Assembly (NCBI RefSeq): GCF_018614075.1
Contig: NZ_JAGGOZ010000013.1
Span: forward strand, 62,001 to 126,000
DNA from: Streptomyces sp. ISL-94
Lineage (GTDB): Bacteria; Actinomycetota; Actinomycetes; Streptomycetales; Streptomycetaceae
Direction of reading: 5' to 3'
DNA length: 64,000 nt
A program made the position numbers and the translations under genes. The notes beneath the pieces were generated by a model. It did no database searches. It saw nothing but the letters and a program-made list of their open reading frames with translations, and had not been told where the DNA came from. Positions within the stretch are counted from its first letter, which is position 1. Every line of letters starts with the position of its first letter. Positions 17,009 to 25,479 of the stretch are shown here, piece by piece.

Positions 17009-19081
17009 CTACGCCATCACGAACTCGCACCACACGCACTTGCCGCTGCCCCGCGACTCCACGCCCCACACGTCCGCCAGCCGCTCCACCAGCATCAGGC
17101 CGCGCCCCGAAACCCCCGACTCGCCTGCCTCGCGCCGTCGCGGGAGCGCGCTGGAGCGGTCCTCGACCTCCACGCGGAGGCGGCGCTCGGGGCCGGACAG
17201 GATCCGCAGGGTGACGATCGCCGGGCCGTCCGTGTGCATCAGGGCGTTCACGATCAGCTCGTCGGCGACCAGCTCGATCTCGTCGGCCCGCTCCCGCGCG
17301 CCCCAGGCGCGCACCGCCGCCCCGATCATGTGGCGGGCCGCCACCAGGGCCTCCGGGTCGCCCGGCGCCACGTGCTGCTGGAGCCGGCTGCCGCCCTGGG
17401 GCGCGGCCTGCACCTCGCGGCGCAGCAGGAGCAGCGCCATGTCGTCGTCCCCGCCGCGTTCGTCGACGACCCCGCAGAGCCGGTCCGCCAAGAGCTGGAG
17501 GTCGGCGGGTCCGCTGCGGACCAGCGAGGTCAGGTGCCGGATCCCGTCGTCGAGGTCGGCGCCCGGCTGTTCGACGAGGCCGTCCGTGCACAGCAGGATC
17601 ATTTCCCCCGGGTCCAGCTCCACCGTGGTGACCGGGTATTCGAGGCGGCCGAACTCCGCGGAGAGGCCCAGCGGCATCCCGCCCGCCACCGGGATCCTGC
17701 GGCAGTCCCCGTTCCGGGTGCGCAGCAGGGGGTCGATGTGGCCGGCCCGGACCAGCTGGAGCACCCCCGTCGTCAGGTCGGCCTCCACGTACGTGCAGGT
17801 CGCGAAGCGGTCGGTGTCCAGCTCGTGCAGGAAGACGGAGGCGCGGGCCATGACGGTGCCCGGCGAGTGGCCCTCGGCGGCGTAGGCGCGCAGCACGATC
17901 CGCAGCTGGCCCATGACCGCCGCCGCGTGCGTGTCGTGGCCTTGGACGTCGCCGATGACCGCGCCGACCCGGCTTCCCCCGGACTCCGTCCGGGAGGTGC
18001 CCCCGGGCAGTGGGATCACGTCGTACCAGTCGCCGCCGATGTCCTGGCCCATCCGGGCGGAGCGGTACCGCACGGCGATCTCCGCGCCCGGCACGGACGG
18101 GATCCGCCGCGGCAGCATGGCCTGCTGGAGGCCCTCCGCCAGGTCGTGCTCCTGCTCCAGCAGCATGGCCCGCTGGAGGCTCTGCGCGATGCTGCTGCCG
18201 AGGGCGACGAGCAGGTTCCGCTCGTCCTGGGTGAAGCCGGCCTTGTCCTGGTAGAGCAGGCCGATCGCACCGATGGGGCGGGCCTGGGCGATCAGCGGCA
18301 GGTAGGCGGCCGCCGAGATCCGCATGGAGGAGATCTTCGACCAGAGCCCGGGATAGCCCCGGGCGAACTCCTGCGCCGAGTCCAGGAAGCGCGGCTGGAG
18401 CGAGCGGACGACCTCGCTCATCGGGTACTGCTCGTCGACGCGGGTGTAGCGGGTGCCGGGGACGAAACTGCCCACCGGCCCCTCCGCGACGAGGTGGATC
18501 CGGCCGGCCTCCACGAGGCCCATCACCATGCCCATCGAACCGAGGCGCTCCAGCCCGTGGGCGTCGCTGAGGGCGTCGATGACGTCCTGCACGGTCCGCG
18601 CGTGCGCGAGGGCCGCGGTCGTGCTCTCGACCACCGAGGTCTGGCGGCGCCGTTCCTCGTCGAGGCCGAGGCGCTCCGCCGAGTGGCTGAGCTCCTCCGT
18701 CGCGTCGCGGACGATGCCGATGATCCGGTACGGGCGCCCGTCCGGGCCGCGCATGACGCGGCCCTGGGTGTGGGTCCAGCGCAGCTGTCCGTCGTGGCAG
18801 CGGATGCGGAAGTAGGCGCCGTAGCTGTTCTCGCGGCTCTTGAGGGCGCTGGAGACGAGGGCGTCGAGCCGGGTGGCCTCGGCGGGCGGGACGCGCGGGG
18901 CGAGGGATTCCGGCCGCCCGTCGTACGCCTCGGGTGTCGTGTCGAAGACGTCGAGGGCCGCCGCGTCCATGTGCATGAGACCGGTGACCAGGTCCCAGTC
19001 GAAACTGCCCATGCGGTTCAGCGCGAGCGACCGGTCCGGGTGCGCGGGCCAGTCGTCCGGCAGCGATACGGCGGTCGGCAC
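17009..19081 (-). CDS. PAS-GAF-SpoIIE (PP2C) phosphatase with C-terminal HATPase domain
   Basis: About 690 residues: PAS (about 20-130), GAF (about 140-300), SpoIIE-type PP2C phosphatase (about 325-540, with DIGGDWYD, VIGDVQGHD and CTDGLVE metal-site motifs) and an anti-sigma-type histidine kinase-like ATPase (about 570-690, DELIVNALMHTDGP and GRGLMLVERLAD). Such multidomain proteins act in partner-switching control of sigma factors. An 11-residue insertion GTSRTESGGSR sits between IPLPG and VGAVIGDVQGHD and is encoded by a repeat element. GTG 19079-19081 follows GGTGG; an upstream in-frame GTG at 19097-19099 is possible. Confidence 0.9.
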   Translation of the reverse strand: MPTAVSLPDDWPAHPDRSLALNRMGSFDWDLVTGLMHMDAAALDVFDTTPEAYDGRPESLAPRVPPAEATRLDALVSSALKSRENSYGAYFRIRCHDGQLRWTHTQGRVMRGPDGRPYRIIGIVRDATEELSHSAERLGLDEERRRQTSVVESTTAALAHARTVQDVIDALSDAHGLERLGSMGMVMGLVEAGRIHLVAEGPVGSFVPGTRYTRVDEQYPMSEVVRSLQPRFLDSAQEFARGYPGLWSKISSMRISAAAYLPLIAQARPIGAIGLLYQDKAGFTQDERNLLVALGSSIAQSLQRAMLLEQEHDLAEGLQQAMLPRRIPSVPGAEIAVRYRSARMGQDIGGDWYDVIPLPGGTSRTESGGSRVGAVIGDVQGHDTHAAAVMGQLRIVLRAYAAEGHSPGTVMARASVFLHELDTDRFATCTYVEADLTTGVLQLVRAGHIDPLLRTRNGDCRRIPVAGGMPLGLSAEFGRLEYPVTTVELDPGEMILLCTDGLVEQPGADLDDGIRHLTSLVRSGPADLQLLADRLCGVVDERGGDDDMALLLLRREVQAAPQGGSRLQQHVAPGDPEALVAARHMIGAAVRAWGARERADEIELVADELIVNALMHTDGPAIVTLRILSGPERRLRVEVEDRSSALPRRREAGESGVSGRGLMLVERLADVWGVESRGSGKCVWCEFVMA
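17973..18007. repeat. Short palindromic repeat element inserted in frame in a phosphatase gene
   Basis: TTCCCCCGGAC-TCC-GTCCGGGAGG followed by TGCCCCCGGG has the same layout as 12080-12112. Here it keeps the reading frame and adds about 11 residues between the SpoIIE-domain strands IPLPG and VGAVIGDVQ. Confidence 0.55.
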
Positions 19082-19106
19082 CGATCCACCATGACACACG
19101 GGCCGG

Positions 19107-20450
19107 TCAGGCGCTCTCCAGTGGGTAGCCCGGCACCGAAGGGTCGGTCAGCTGGTCCGGGACGGCGTACGGGCTGTTGGGATCGGTCGGGCTGTTCGGG
19201 TTGTTCGAGTTGTTCGGGTCATTCGGATTTTGGGGATCGTTCGGGTCGGAGGGGCCGTACGGGTCCTCGGGCGCGAGGGGGATCCCGGGGTCGCTCGGGT
19301 ACGGCGCCGGCAGGTCGGAAGGGATGTCCGGGGGAAGGTCGGACTGGAGGTCCGAGGGGACGTCGGACGACGGCGGCTGCTGCTGGGGCGGGGTGGCCGG
19401 ATTCGGGGGCAGGCCCGGGCTCTGCGGCGTGCCGGGGGAAACCGGCGGGGGCGGCGGGGGCTGCTCACCCTGCGGGCAGTCGGTCGCCCCGGGGGCCGGG
19501 ACGCTCTGGAAGGCATCCGCGCCGGTGCCCGAGGGCTCGGGCACCGGCGGATCGGTGCGGGCCAGGCTGTTGCTGTCGGGGGGCGGGCACGGGTCCCCGG
19601 GCGTGGCACCGGGCGGGGTGGCGGGGCCGGTCGGGATGCCGTCGGCCGGGTCGTACGGGGGCAGCACCTGCGGGGTCCGGTCCTGGGCGCCGTCGTCGCC
19701 CCGCTTGCGCTCGATCCAGGTGTTGTCGGCGATGTTGACGATCAGCAGGTTGTTGATCACCTGGGTGGTGGGTTCGATGACGACGACCTGGTTGGGCTGG
19801 TAGCCGCTCCACGGGTCGCCCTTCTGCACCGGGGAGCCCTTGGGCGCGCGCGGCGAGAGCAGCGGGTTGCCGCAGGCGCAGCGGACCCGGGGCATCCCGT
19901 GTTCGTCGACGAGGACGGCGGTTCCGGCCTGGAGGACGGCCTGGAAGCCGTCCGCCGCGCCGCCGCGGAAGCCGTGGTTGGTGACGCGGGTGTCGGCGCG
20001 CAGCACCACGGGCGTCAGGCCGCGCAGGAACTCGGGGATCTTCGCCTGTTCGATGTCGGAGGCCTCGGCGAAGGCGCGGGCCTTGGCTTCGTCGGCCGTG
20101 AGGTAGCGGAGCTGCTGTTCGACGTCGCAGCTCCCGAGCCGCTGGGTGCCGCCGTAGAGGCCGGGGGTGGCCGCGTTGACGGTACGGATGCCGTCGCCGG
20201 TCGGGTTGGGCAGCGGCGGCTGCACGGGGGCGGACTCGGCGGTGGCCGAGGAGGCGGTGAAGGGGGCGGGGCCGGCGGAGGCCACGGGCTGGAGGTAGAC
20301 CTCCTGGCTCTCCGCACCGGCGCTGCCCCGGTTCTCCTCGGTACCGCCGCAGGCCGCGGCGAACAGCCCGAGGACGGTGAAGAGGGCGGCGCCGGCCGGT
20401 AGGTGACGGCGCGGCGCCTGACGAGGTGTCGGAGGTGTCGGTCCGTGCAC
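19107..20450 (-). CDS. Probable lipoprotein with DUF6777-like domain and Pro/Asn-rich tail
   Basis: 447 residues. The N-terminus has a signal with lipobox-like LFAAACGG. A folded domain follows (about 60-260) opening YLQPVASAGPAPFTASSATA, with a Cys pair (SCDVEQQL and RVRCACGNPL), which resembles Streptomyces DUF6777 proteins. The rest is disordered: Pro/Gly-rich, then Asp-Pro-Asn repeats (DPNDPQNPNDPNNSNNPNSP) to the C-terminus. The function is unknown; location outside the membrane is inferred. GTG 20448-20450 has GGGAGA at good spacing. Confidence 0.75.
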   Translation of the reverse strand: MHGPTPPTPRQAPRRHLPAGAALFTVLGLFAAACGGTEENRGSAGAESQEVYLQPVASAGPAPFTASSATAESAPVQPPLPNPTGDGIRTVNAATPGLYGGTQRLGSCDVEQQLRYLTADEAKARAFAEASDIEQAKIPEFLRGLTPVVLRADTRVTNHGFRGGAADGFQAVLQAGTAVLVDEHGMPRVRCACGNPLLSPRAPKGSPVQKGDPWSGYQPNQVVVIEPTTQVINNLLIVNIADNTWIERKRGDDGAQDRTPQVLPPYDPADGIPTGPATPPGATPGDPCPPPDSNSLARTDPPVPEPSGTGADAFQSVPAPGATDCPQGEQPPPPPPVSPGTPQSPGLPPNPATPPQQQPPSSDVPSDLQSDLPPDIPSDLPAPYPSDPGIPLAPEDPYGPSDPNDPQNPNDPNNSNNPNSPTDPNSPYAVPDQLTDPSVPGYPLESA

Positions 20451-20524
20451 GTGGATCTCCCTTTTCGCCCCGGTTGCTCCCTCTTGTCTGCCCCATCCGC
20501 GCGCATGCCGCAACCGGAAGGGTT

Positions 20525-20580
20525 CTTGAACATGTTCAAGGAAGGCCTTAGAGTCGCGATCGTGAGTTGAACGCGTTCAA
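20525..20580. promoter_or_regulatory. Two TTGAAC-NN-GTTCAA palindromes, probable repressor operators
   Basis: CTTGAACATGTTCAAG (20525-20540, perfect) and TTGAACGCGTTCAA (20567-20580, perfect) share the half site TTGAAC. Their centres are 41 bases apart, near four helical turns. They lie 34 bases upstream of the yndJ start. A TetR- or GntR-like dimeric regulator is the natural reader, but no such gene is adjacent in this window. Confidence 0.7.
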
Positions 20581-20613
20581 AGCGTTCGGCCGCGACCGGG
20601 AGGGGAGTCCGCC

Positions 20614-21501
20614 GTGACAGTACTGGTGAACGTGATCGTCACCCTGGGCATGCTCTGGGTCGTCCCGGCCGGCCTGCGCCTGATCGATCCCGCCGGACTC
20701 CGCCGGGCCGCCCGCCTCTGGCCGCTGCCGGCCGCCCTCGGGGCGGTCTGCCTGTGGCTGCCGCGCGGCGCACTCGCCACCTCGCTCGCCGCACTCTACG
20801 CGGCGGCCTGCCTGGCCCTCGCGGCGTCGCGGGCTCCGGCCGCACTGCTGCGGGGCCGCCCGCCCGGCCCCGCCGCCATCGCGGTCGCCACCGCGCTGGT
20901 CTCGCCGTCGATCGCCGGGACGGCCCTGGTCGCCGAGCGCGCCGGGTACCGGCTCTTCGGCTTCGACCTCGACATCCTGGCGCTCACCGTGCCCCACTTC
21001 CACTTCGCCGGTTTCACCGCCGCCCTGGTCGCCGGGCTGGTGTGCCGGGCCGCGGCGCCCGGACCCGGAGCGCGCTGGGCCGCGTACAGCGTCCCCTCGG
21101 GCACCCTGCTCGTACTCCTCGGCTACTTCGTCGGCGACTGGGCCGAGCTGGTGGGCGCGGTGGTCCTGACCGGCGGGATGTGGGCGGTGGCCCTGACGAC
21201 CTGGCGCGAGATCCGGCCCGCCGGACGCGACCGCACCACGCGGGCGCTGCTCGCCACCTCGGCGGCGGTGCTGGTGGCCACGATGCTGCTCGCCCTGTGG
21301 TGGGCGGCCGGCGAGGCCACCGGGATCGTCCACCCGACCCTGACCTGGATGGCCGCGACCCACGGCCTCGGCAACGCCCTCGGATTCGCCCTGTGCTCGG
21401 TGCTGGCCTGGCTCCGGCTGACCGCCGACACGACCGCCGACACCGCTGCCCGTACCGCTGCCGACACCACCACCGCCGCCCGACAGGAGATCACGCCATG
21501 A
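20614..21501 (+). CDS. yndJ: YndJ family membrane protein
   Basis: About 295 residues with eight or more hydrophobic helices. The family-like core LTVPHFHFAGFTAALVAG and the GYFVGDWAEL and THGLGNALGF stretches support YndJ. The biochemical role is not known. It opens a three-gene unit: its stop overlaps the next start as ATGA, and a lipase maturation factor-like gene follows 20 bases after that. The C-terminus is a Thr/Ala-rich tail with ADTTADTAARTAADTTTAA repeats. Confidence 0.8.
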   Translation: MTVLVNVIVTLGMLWVVPAGLRLIDPAGLRRAARLWPLPAALGAVCLWLPRGALATSLAALYAAACLALAASRAPAALLRGRPPGPAAIAVATALVSPSIAGTALVAERAGYRLFGFDLDILALTVPHFHFAGFTAALVAGLVCRAAAPGPGARWAAYSVPSGTLLVLLGYFVGDWAELVGAVVLTGGMWAVALTTWREIRPAGRDRTTRALLATSAAVLVATMLLALWWAAGEATGIVHPTLTWMAATHGLGNALGFALCSVLAWLRLTADTTADTAARTAADTTTAARQEITP

Positions 21502-22031
21502 CCCGCCTCATCAGCCCCGGCCGGGACGCCCTCAGCTACCCGGACCAGGGCGCGACGGCCCGGCAGCCGCTGCCCGCCGGCTACCACCACCTGCGCCACC
21601 GCGCCCGGATCGGCCAGGGCCGGGCGGTCTTCGAGGCGGCCGGGGTCGCGGTGACCACCTTCCACGCCCACCGGTCCTCGGGGATGCGCGTCAGGGCCGA
21701 TTCCGGGGCCGTCCGCGCCGGCGACCGCGTCGAGGTGGGGATCGGCTTCGGCCCGCTGCGGATCACCGCTCCGTGCCGGGTGATCTGGACGGCGTACGAG
21801 CCCACCCGCATCGGGTTCGCGTACGGCACCCTGACCGGCCACCCCGAATCCGGGGAGGAGTCCTTCATCGTGGACCTGGACCCCGACGGCACGGTGTGGT
21901 TCACGGTCACCGCCTTCAGCCGCCCTGCGAGCTGGTACACCCGGCTCGCGGGCCCGGTGGTCCCCTTTCTCCAGCTGGGCTACGCGCGCCGGCTGGGCCG
22001 CCACGTGCGCCGGCTGGCCACCGCGGCCTGA
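21498..22031 (+). CDS. DUF1990 family protein
   Basis: 177 residues, soluble, with the family signatures GYHHLRHRARIGQGR, VGIGFGPLRITAPCRV and FAYGTLTGHPESGEESF. DUF1990 proteins commonly accompany yndJ in bacteria. Their function is unknown, and a lipid-associated role is only a guess from context. ATG 21498 overlaps the yndJ stop by four bases. Confidence 0.85.
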   Translation: MTRLISPGRDALSYPDQGATARQPLPAGYHHLRHRARIGQGRAVFEAAGVAVTTFHAHRSSGMRVRADSGAVRAGDRVEVGIGFGPLRITAPCRVIWTAYEPTRIGFAYGTLTGHPESGEESFIVDLDPDGTVWFTVTAFSRPASWYTRLAGPVVPFLQLGYARRLGRHVRRLATAA

Positions 22032-22051
22032 CCGGTCCGATACTGGAGGGG

Positions 22052-23491
22052 ATGGACTGGTTCACGGCGCCCGGGTACTGGCTCGGCCGACTGGTCTTCC
22101 AGCGGGCCCTCGCCGGTGTCTACCTCTTCGCCTTCCTCGGGGCCGCCCTGCAGTTCCGGGCCCTGATCGGGGCGAAGGGCATGCTGCCCGTGCCGCGCTA
22201 CGTGCGGTACGTGCCGTTCCGGCGCGCCCCGAGCCTGTTCCAACTGCGCTATTCCGACGGCCTCTTCGCCGGGTGCGCCTGGGCCGGCGCGGCCCTCGCC
22301 GCGGCGCTGGCCGCCGGGGCCGGGGACGAGGTGCCGCTCGGCGCGGCGATGGGCATGTGGGCGGTGCTGTGGCTGCTCTACCTCTCCATCGTCAACGTGG
22401 GGCAGACCTGGTACTCCTTCGGCTGGGAGTCGCTGCTGCTGGAGGTCGGCTTCCTGGCCGTCTTCCTCGGCAACGCACGGGCCGGGCCGCCGGTGCTGGT
22501 GCTCTGGCTGCTGCGCTGGGTGCTCTTCCGGGTGGAGTTCGGGGCCGGGCTGATCAAGATCCGCGGGGACGCCTGCTGGCGCCGGCTGACCTGCCTGGAC
22601 TACCACCACGAGACGCAGCCGATGCCGGGGCCGCTGAGCTGGTTCTTCCACCACCTGCCGAAGCCGCTGCACCGGGTGGAGTGCGCGGCCAACCACGTGA
22701 CGCAACTGGGTGTGCCCGTCCTGCTGTTCACCCCCCAGCCGGTGGCCTCGTACGCCGCGGGGATCATCGTGGCGACGCAGCTGTGGCTGGTGCTGTCGGG
22801 GAACTTCGCCTGGCTGAACTGGGTGACGATCACGGTGGCCCTGTCGGCGGTGGACTTCACCGGCCTCGCGGGCGCTCCCCCGGCCGCCGCCTCGCGGCCG
22901 GCGCCGGTGTGGTTCGTCGTCCTGGTCTGCGCGCTGACCGTGCTGGTGCTGGTGCTGAGCCGGCATCCGGTGCAGAACATGATCTCGCGGCGCCAGGTGA
23001 TGAACCGCTCCTTCGACTCCCTCCACCTGGTGAACACCTACGGAGCGTTCGGCACGGTGGGCCGGATCCGCGACGAGGTGGTGGTGGAGGGGACCGCCGA
23101 CCGGCTGCCGCACGCGGACGGCGACTGGCGGGAGTACGGATTCAAGGGCAAGCCGGGTGAACTGCGCAGGATCCCGCGCCAGTTCGCCCCGTACCATCTG
23201 CGGCTGGACTGGCTGATGTGGTTCGCCGCGCTCTCCCCCGCCTACGCCCGGGACTGGTTCGGCCCGTTCGTGGAGCGGCTGCTGGCGGGCGACCGGGACA
23301 CCCTGCGGCTGATCCGCCACAATCCCTTCCCCGACGCGCCGCCCCGTTACGTCCGCGCCCGGCTGTACCGCTACCGGTTCACCACCTGGCGGGAGCTCCG
23401 CGAGACGGGCGCCTGGTGGCACCGCAGGCTGGTGGGCGAGTACCTCCCGCCGACCCGTCTCGCGGAGGCGGCCTGGTCAGAGCCCGAGTAG
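22052..23491 (+). CDS. Lipase maturation factor family (LMF1/HTTM-like) membrane protein
   Basis: About 479 residues with many membrane helices. Motifs typical of the family are YSFGWESLLLEVGFLAVFLG, FGAGLIKIRGDACWRRLTCL, DYHHETQPMPGPLSWFFHH and the C-terminal YEFKGKP-like EYGFKGKPGELRR and APYHLRLDWLMWFAAL. Eukaryotic LMF1 helps lipases fold; bacterial members have no assigned role. GGAGGG precedes ATG 22052. The last 15 bases overlap the convergent epimerase-like gene. Confidence 0.85.
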   Translation: MDWFTAPGYWLGRLVFQRALAGVYLFAFLGAALQFRALIGAKGMLPVPRYVRYVPFRRAPSLFQLRYSDGLFAGCAWAGAALAAALAAGAGDEVPLGAAMGMWAVLWLLYLSIVNVGQTWYSFGWESLLLEVGFLAVFLGNARAGPPVLVLWLLRWVLFRVEFGAGLIKIRGDACWRRLTCLDYHHETQPMPGPLSWFFHHLPKPLHRVECAANHVTQLGVPVLLFTPQPVASYAAGIIVATQLWLVLSGNFAWLNWVTITVALSAVDFTGLAGAPPAAASRPAPVWFVVLVCALTVLVLVLSRHPVQNMISRRQVMNRSFDSLHLVNTYGAFGTVGRIRDEVVVEGTADRLPHADGDWREYGFKGKPGELRRIPRQFAPYHLRLDWLMWFAALSPAYARDWFGPFVERLLAGDRDTLRLIRHNPFPDAPPRYVRARLYRYRFTTWRELRETGAWWHRRLVGEYLPPTRLAEAAWSEPE

Positions 23492-24460
23492 GGCGGCCTC
23501 CCGCTCCGGGTCGACGCCCGGGGCCGGGCGGTCCGAGCGCTGCGGGGCCACCCCGCCGAGCGAGCGGAGCCAGGCCCAGGTGTCGGCCACGGTCTCCTCG
23601 ACCGGGCGGCACTTCAGACCCGCGGCGAGAGCCTTGGACACGTCGCCGCCGTGCATGTAGTCGTGCGCCTCGCCCGCCGGGATCCAGACCGGGAGCTCGG
23701 TCCAGGGCTGCACGCCGGCCTCCTCGATCAGGGCCGGGTCGGTCCAGCGCAGTTCGGCGCCGCCGCCTGTGGTCGCGGCGCAGGCGTCGAGGAGGCTGCC
23801 CATCGTGGCGTGCCCGGGCGGGGAGACCAGGTTGTACGCGCCCGCGTGCCCGGCCTGGGCGGCGTCCAGGGTCCAGCGCGCGAGGTCGCGGACGTCGATG
23901 TACTGGATCGGGAGGTCATGCGGCCCGGGGGCGAGGACGGGGCCGCCCCGGGCGGTGCGGTTCAGCCACCAGGGCAGCCGGCCGACGTTCTCGTACGGGC
24001 CGAGGATCAGTCCGGCGCGCACGAGCAGCGCGCGGTCGCCGAAGGCGTCGAGGGCGGCGAGTTCGGCGCCCCGCTTGTCCTCGGCGTAGGCGACGGACTC
24101 CGCGTCGGCCGAACCCTCCACCAGCGGGCCGTCCTCGTCGAGGCCGGCCGGGGCGGGGTAGGCGTAGACGGAGCGGCTGGAGATGTACGCGTACCGCCCG
24201 GCCCGGCCGGCCAGCAGGCGGGCGCTGTCACGCACGGCGGTGGGGGCGCCGCCCCAGGTGTCGACGACGAGGTCCCACTCCCCCTCGGCGAGGGCGTCCA
24301 GGCCCCCGGGGGCGGTGCGGTCCCCGTGCAGGGCGGAGGTGCCCGGCGGGGGCGCGTGGTGGCCGCGGTGGAAGACGGTCACCTCCCAGCCCCGGTCGAG
24401 GGCCTCCTCGGTGATCGCTCGTCCCACGAATTCGGTCCCACCCAGCATCAGCAGTTTCAT
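23477..24460 (-). CDS. NAD(P)-dependent epimerase/dehydratase-like (SDR extended) protein
   Basis: 327 residues with a Rossmann NAD-binding start (MKLLMLGGTEFVGRAI), the HRGHH loop, a YISSRSVYAY segment and the active-site-like YAEDKRGAE (Tyr-x3-Lys form). The C-terminal part holds a substrate domain with IQYIDVRDLARW. It resembles reductases annotated as nucleoside-sugar epimerases whose true substrate is unknown. It converges with and slightly overlaps the lipase maturation factor gene. Confidence 0.85.
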   Translation of the reverse strand: MKLLMLGGTEFVGRAITEEALDRGWEVTVFHRGHHAPPPGTSALHGDRTAPGGLDALAEGEWDLVVDTWGGAPTAVRDSARLLAGRAGRYAYISSRSVYAYPAPAGLDEDGPLVEGSADAESVAYAEDKRGAELAALDAFGDRALLVRAGLILGPYENVGRLPWWLNRTARGGPVLAPGPHDLPIQYIDVRDLARWTLDAAQAGHAGAYNLVSPPGHATMGSLLDACAATTGGGAELRWTDPALIEEAGVQPWTELPVWIPAGEAHDYMHGGDVSKALAAGLKCRPVEETVADTWAWLRSLGGVAPQRSDRPAPGVDPEREAALLGL

Positions 24461-24658
24461 GAGGGTGAGCCTGCCCGGGCGGACGCGGCGCCGGAAGGCT
24501 TGATCGCCGACAGCGATGACGCTCAGGGCGTACTCGCTACGGGAACCCCGCCTGCGGGAGCCCCGCGTGCGGGAGCCGTGCGGAGCGGGGCCGCCGGACA
24601 GCGCCGCGCCCCCTGTGCGGTCGGCACGAAGGGGGCGCTTTGCACCGCTTGTTGCTGA

Positions 24659-24832
24659 CTAGTCGATTCCGCGCAGGATGTGGGGCTCCGCCAGGTCGTC
24701 CTCGTACCCGGCCAGCCGGATCGGGGCGGATCGGGCCCAGACTTCGAGACTGCCGAGCTCGTCGGTCCGCGGTTTGGACCGCGATCCCGGTCGCTCCAGC
24801 AACGTCGGTTCAGGCTGCGTCATTTCAGTCAC
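24659..24832 (-). CDS. 57-residue peptide of unknown function
   Basis: A near-perfect AAGGAG six bases before GTG 24830-24832 makes this a convincing small gene. The product has a basic, Pro-rich front (LLERPGSRSKPRTDELGSLE) and a C-terminal half reading WARSAPIRLAGYEDD then LAEPHILRGID. There is no signal peptide, membrane helix or cysteine. Leader-plus-tail organisation and size would suit a ribosomally made peptide precursor, but no obvious modifying enzyme is next to it, so that is speculation. It could equally be a small regulatory protein. Confidence 0.6.
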   Translation of the reverse strand: MTEMTQPEPTLLERPGSRSKPRTDELGSLEVWARSAPIRLAGYEDDLAEPHILRGID

Positions 24833-25384
24833 CGCGCACTCCTTCGTGTCGCGTAACCCGGCAGGCGGACCGCGCGCCGGGCAGGGATGAAAGGGTTTCC
24901 GGACGCGGTGGCGCCTTGGTGGAGCGAGGCCCGGATGGGGCCGTCTGATGCCCCACAGTACACATATGAGCGGGCCTCCGCTCGATAGAAAGGCAAAAAC
25001 CGCGTCGCCCTCTTCTTTTCGCCGCGAGTTCAGGAAGTCGTCGGCCCGCGGCTGCGACAAGCATGGTCCGCTCGACGCCGAATGCGCGCGGCGACGACGG
25101 AGGGAGCGGCGGTGGCGAGGTCCGGGATTCCGGGGTCCGAAGTGCCGTACAACTCAAGCGTCTCGGAGCTGACCGATCTCCTCCGCACCTGCCGCGGAGG
25201 CCGCGGACTCCAGGCAGCGGCGTTGTTGCGGCGCTCTCGGCCCTTCGGCAAAGAGCTCCACATCGCCGCTCTGGTGCAGGATCTCGGCGAGCTGCTCCGT
25301 CCGGGTGATGCGGTGGAGGGGCGCGCCCACTGCCGGGTACGGCTGCACGCGCGGGCCGCGGCGCCGTCCGCGCCGGAACGGGAA
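24833..25384. other. Intergenic region with at most one small ORF
   Basis: About 550 bases between the 57-residue peptide gene and the SDR terminator. The region 24940-25060 is AT-richer and probably holds the peptide's promoter. Several overlapping frames cross 25030-25300 but none has a recognisable domain. One minus-strand ORF (25154-25348) is listed separately at low confidence. Confidence 0.45.
25154..25348 (-). CDS. Possible small ORF, unknown
   Basis: 64 residues from GTG 25346-25348. It contains the helical-looking stretch RITRTEQLAEILHQSGDVEL, then FAEGPRAPQQRRCLESAASA. Composition looks protein-like, but no ribosome-binding site is visible. The SDR terminator hairpin at 25385-25412 separates it from the upstream gene. 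It may be non-coding. Confidence 0.25.
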   Translation of the reverse strand: MQPYPAVGAPLHRITRTEQLAEILHQSGDVELFAEGPRAPQQRRCLESAASAAGAEEIGQLRDA

Positions 25385-25412
25385 CGACCCCCTCGGTTCG
25401 CCGAGGGGGTCG
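25385..25412 (-). terminator. Hairpin terminator after the SDR gene
   Basis: A 12-base perfect stem (25385-25396 with 25401-25412) closes a four-base loop (TTCG on the plus strand). It lies 68 bases beyond the stop of the leftward SDR gene. Confidence 0.78.
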
Positions 25413-25479
25413 ATCGCGGGGGCCTCGTAGGGCCCGGGGTACTGCGTGGGGCTCCGGTGATCGCCGAGGGCCCTGCGTC

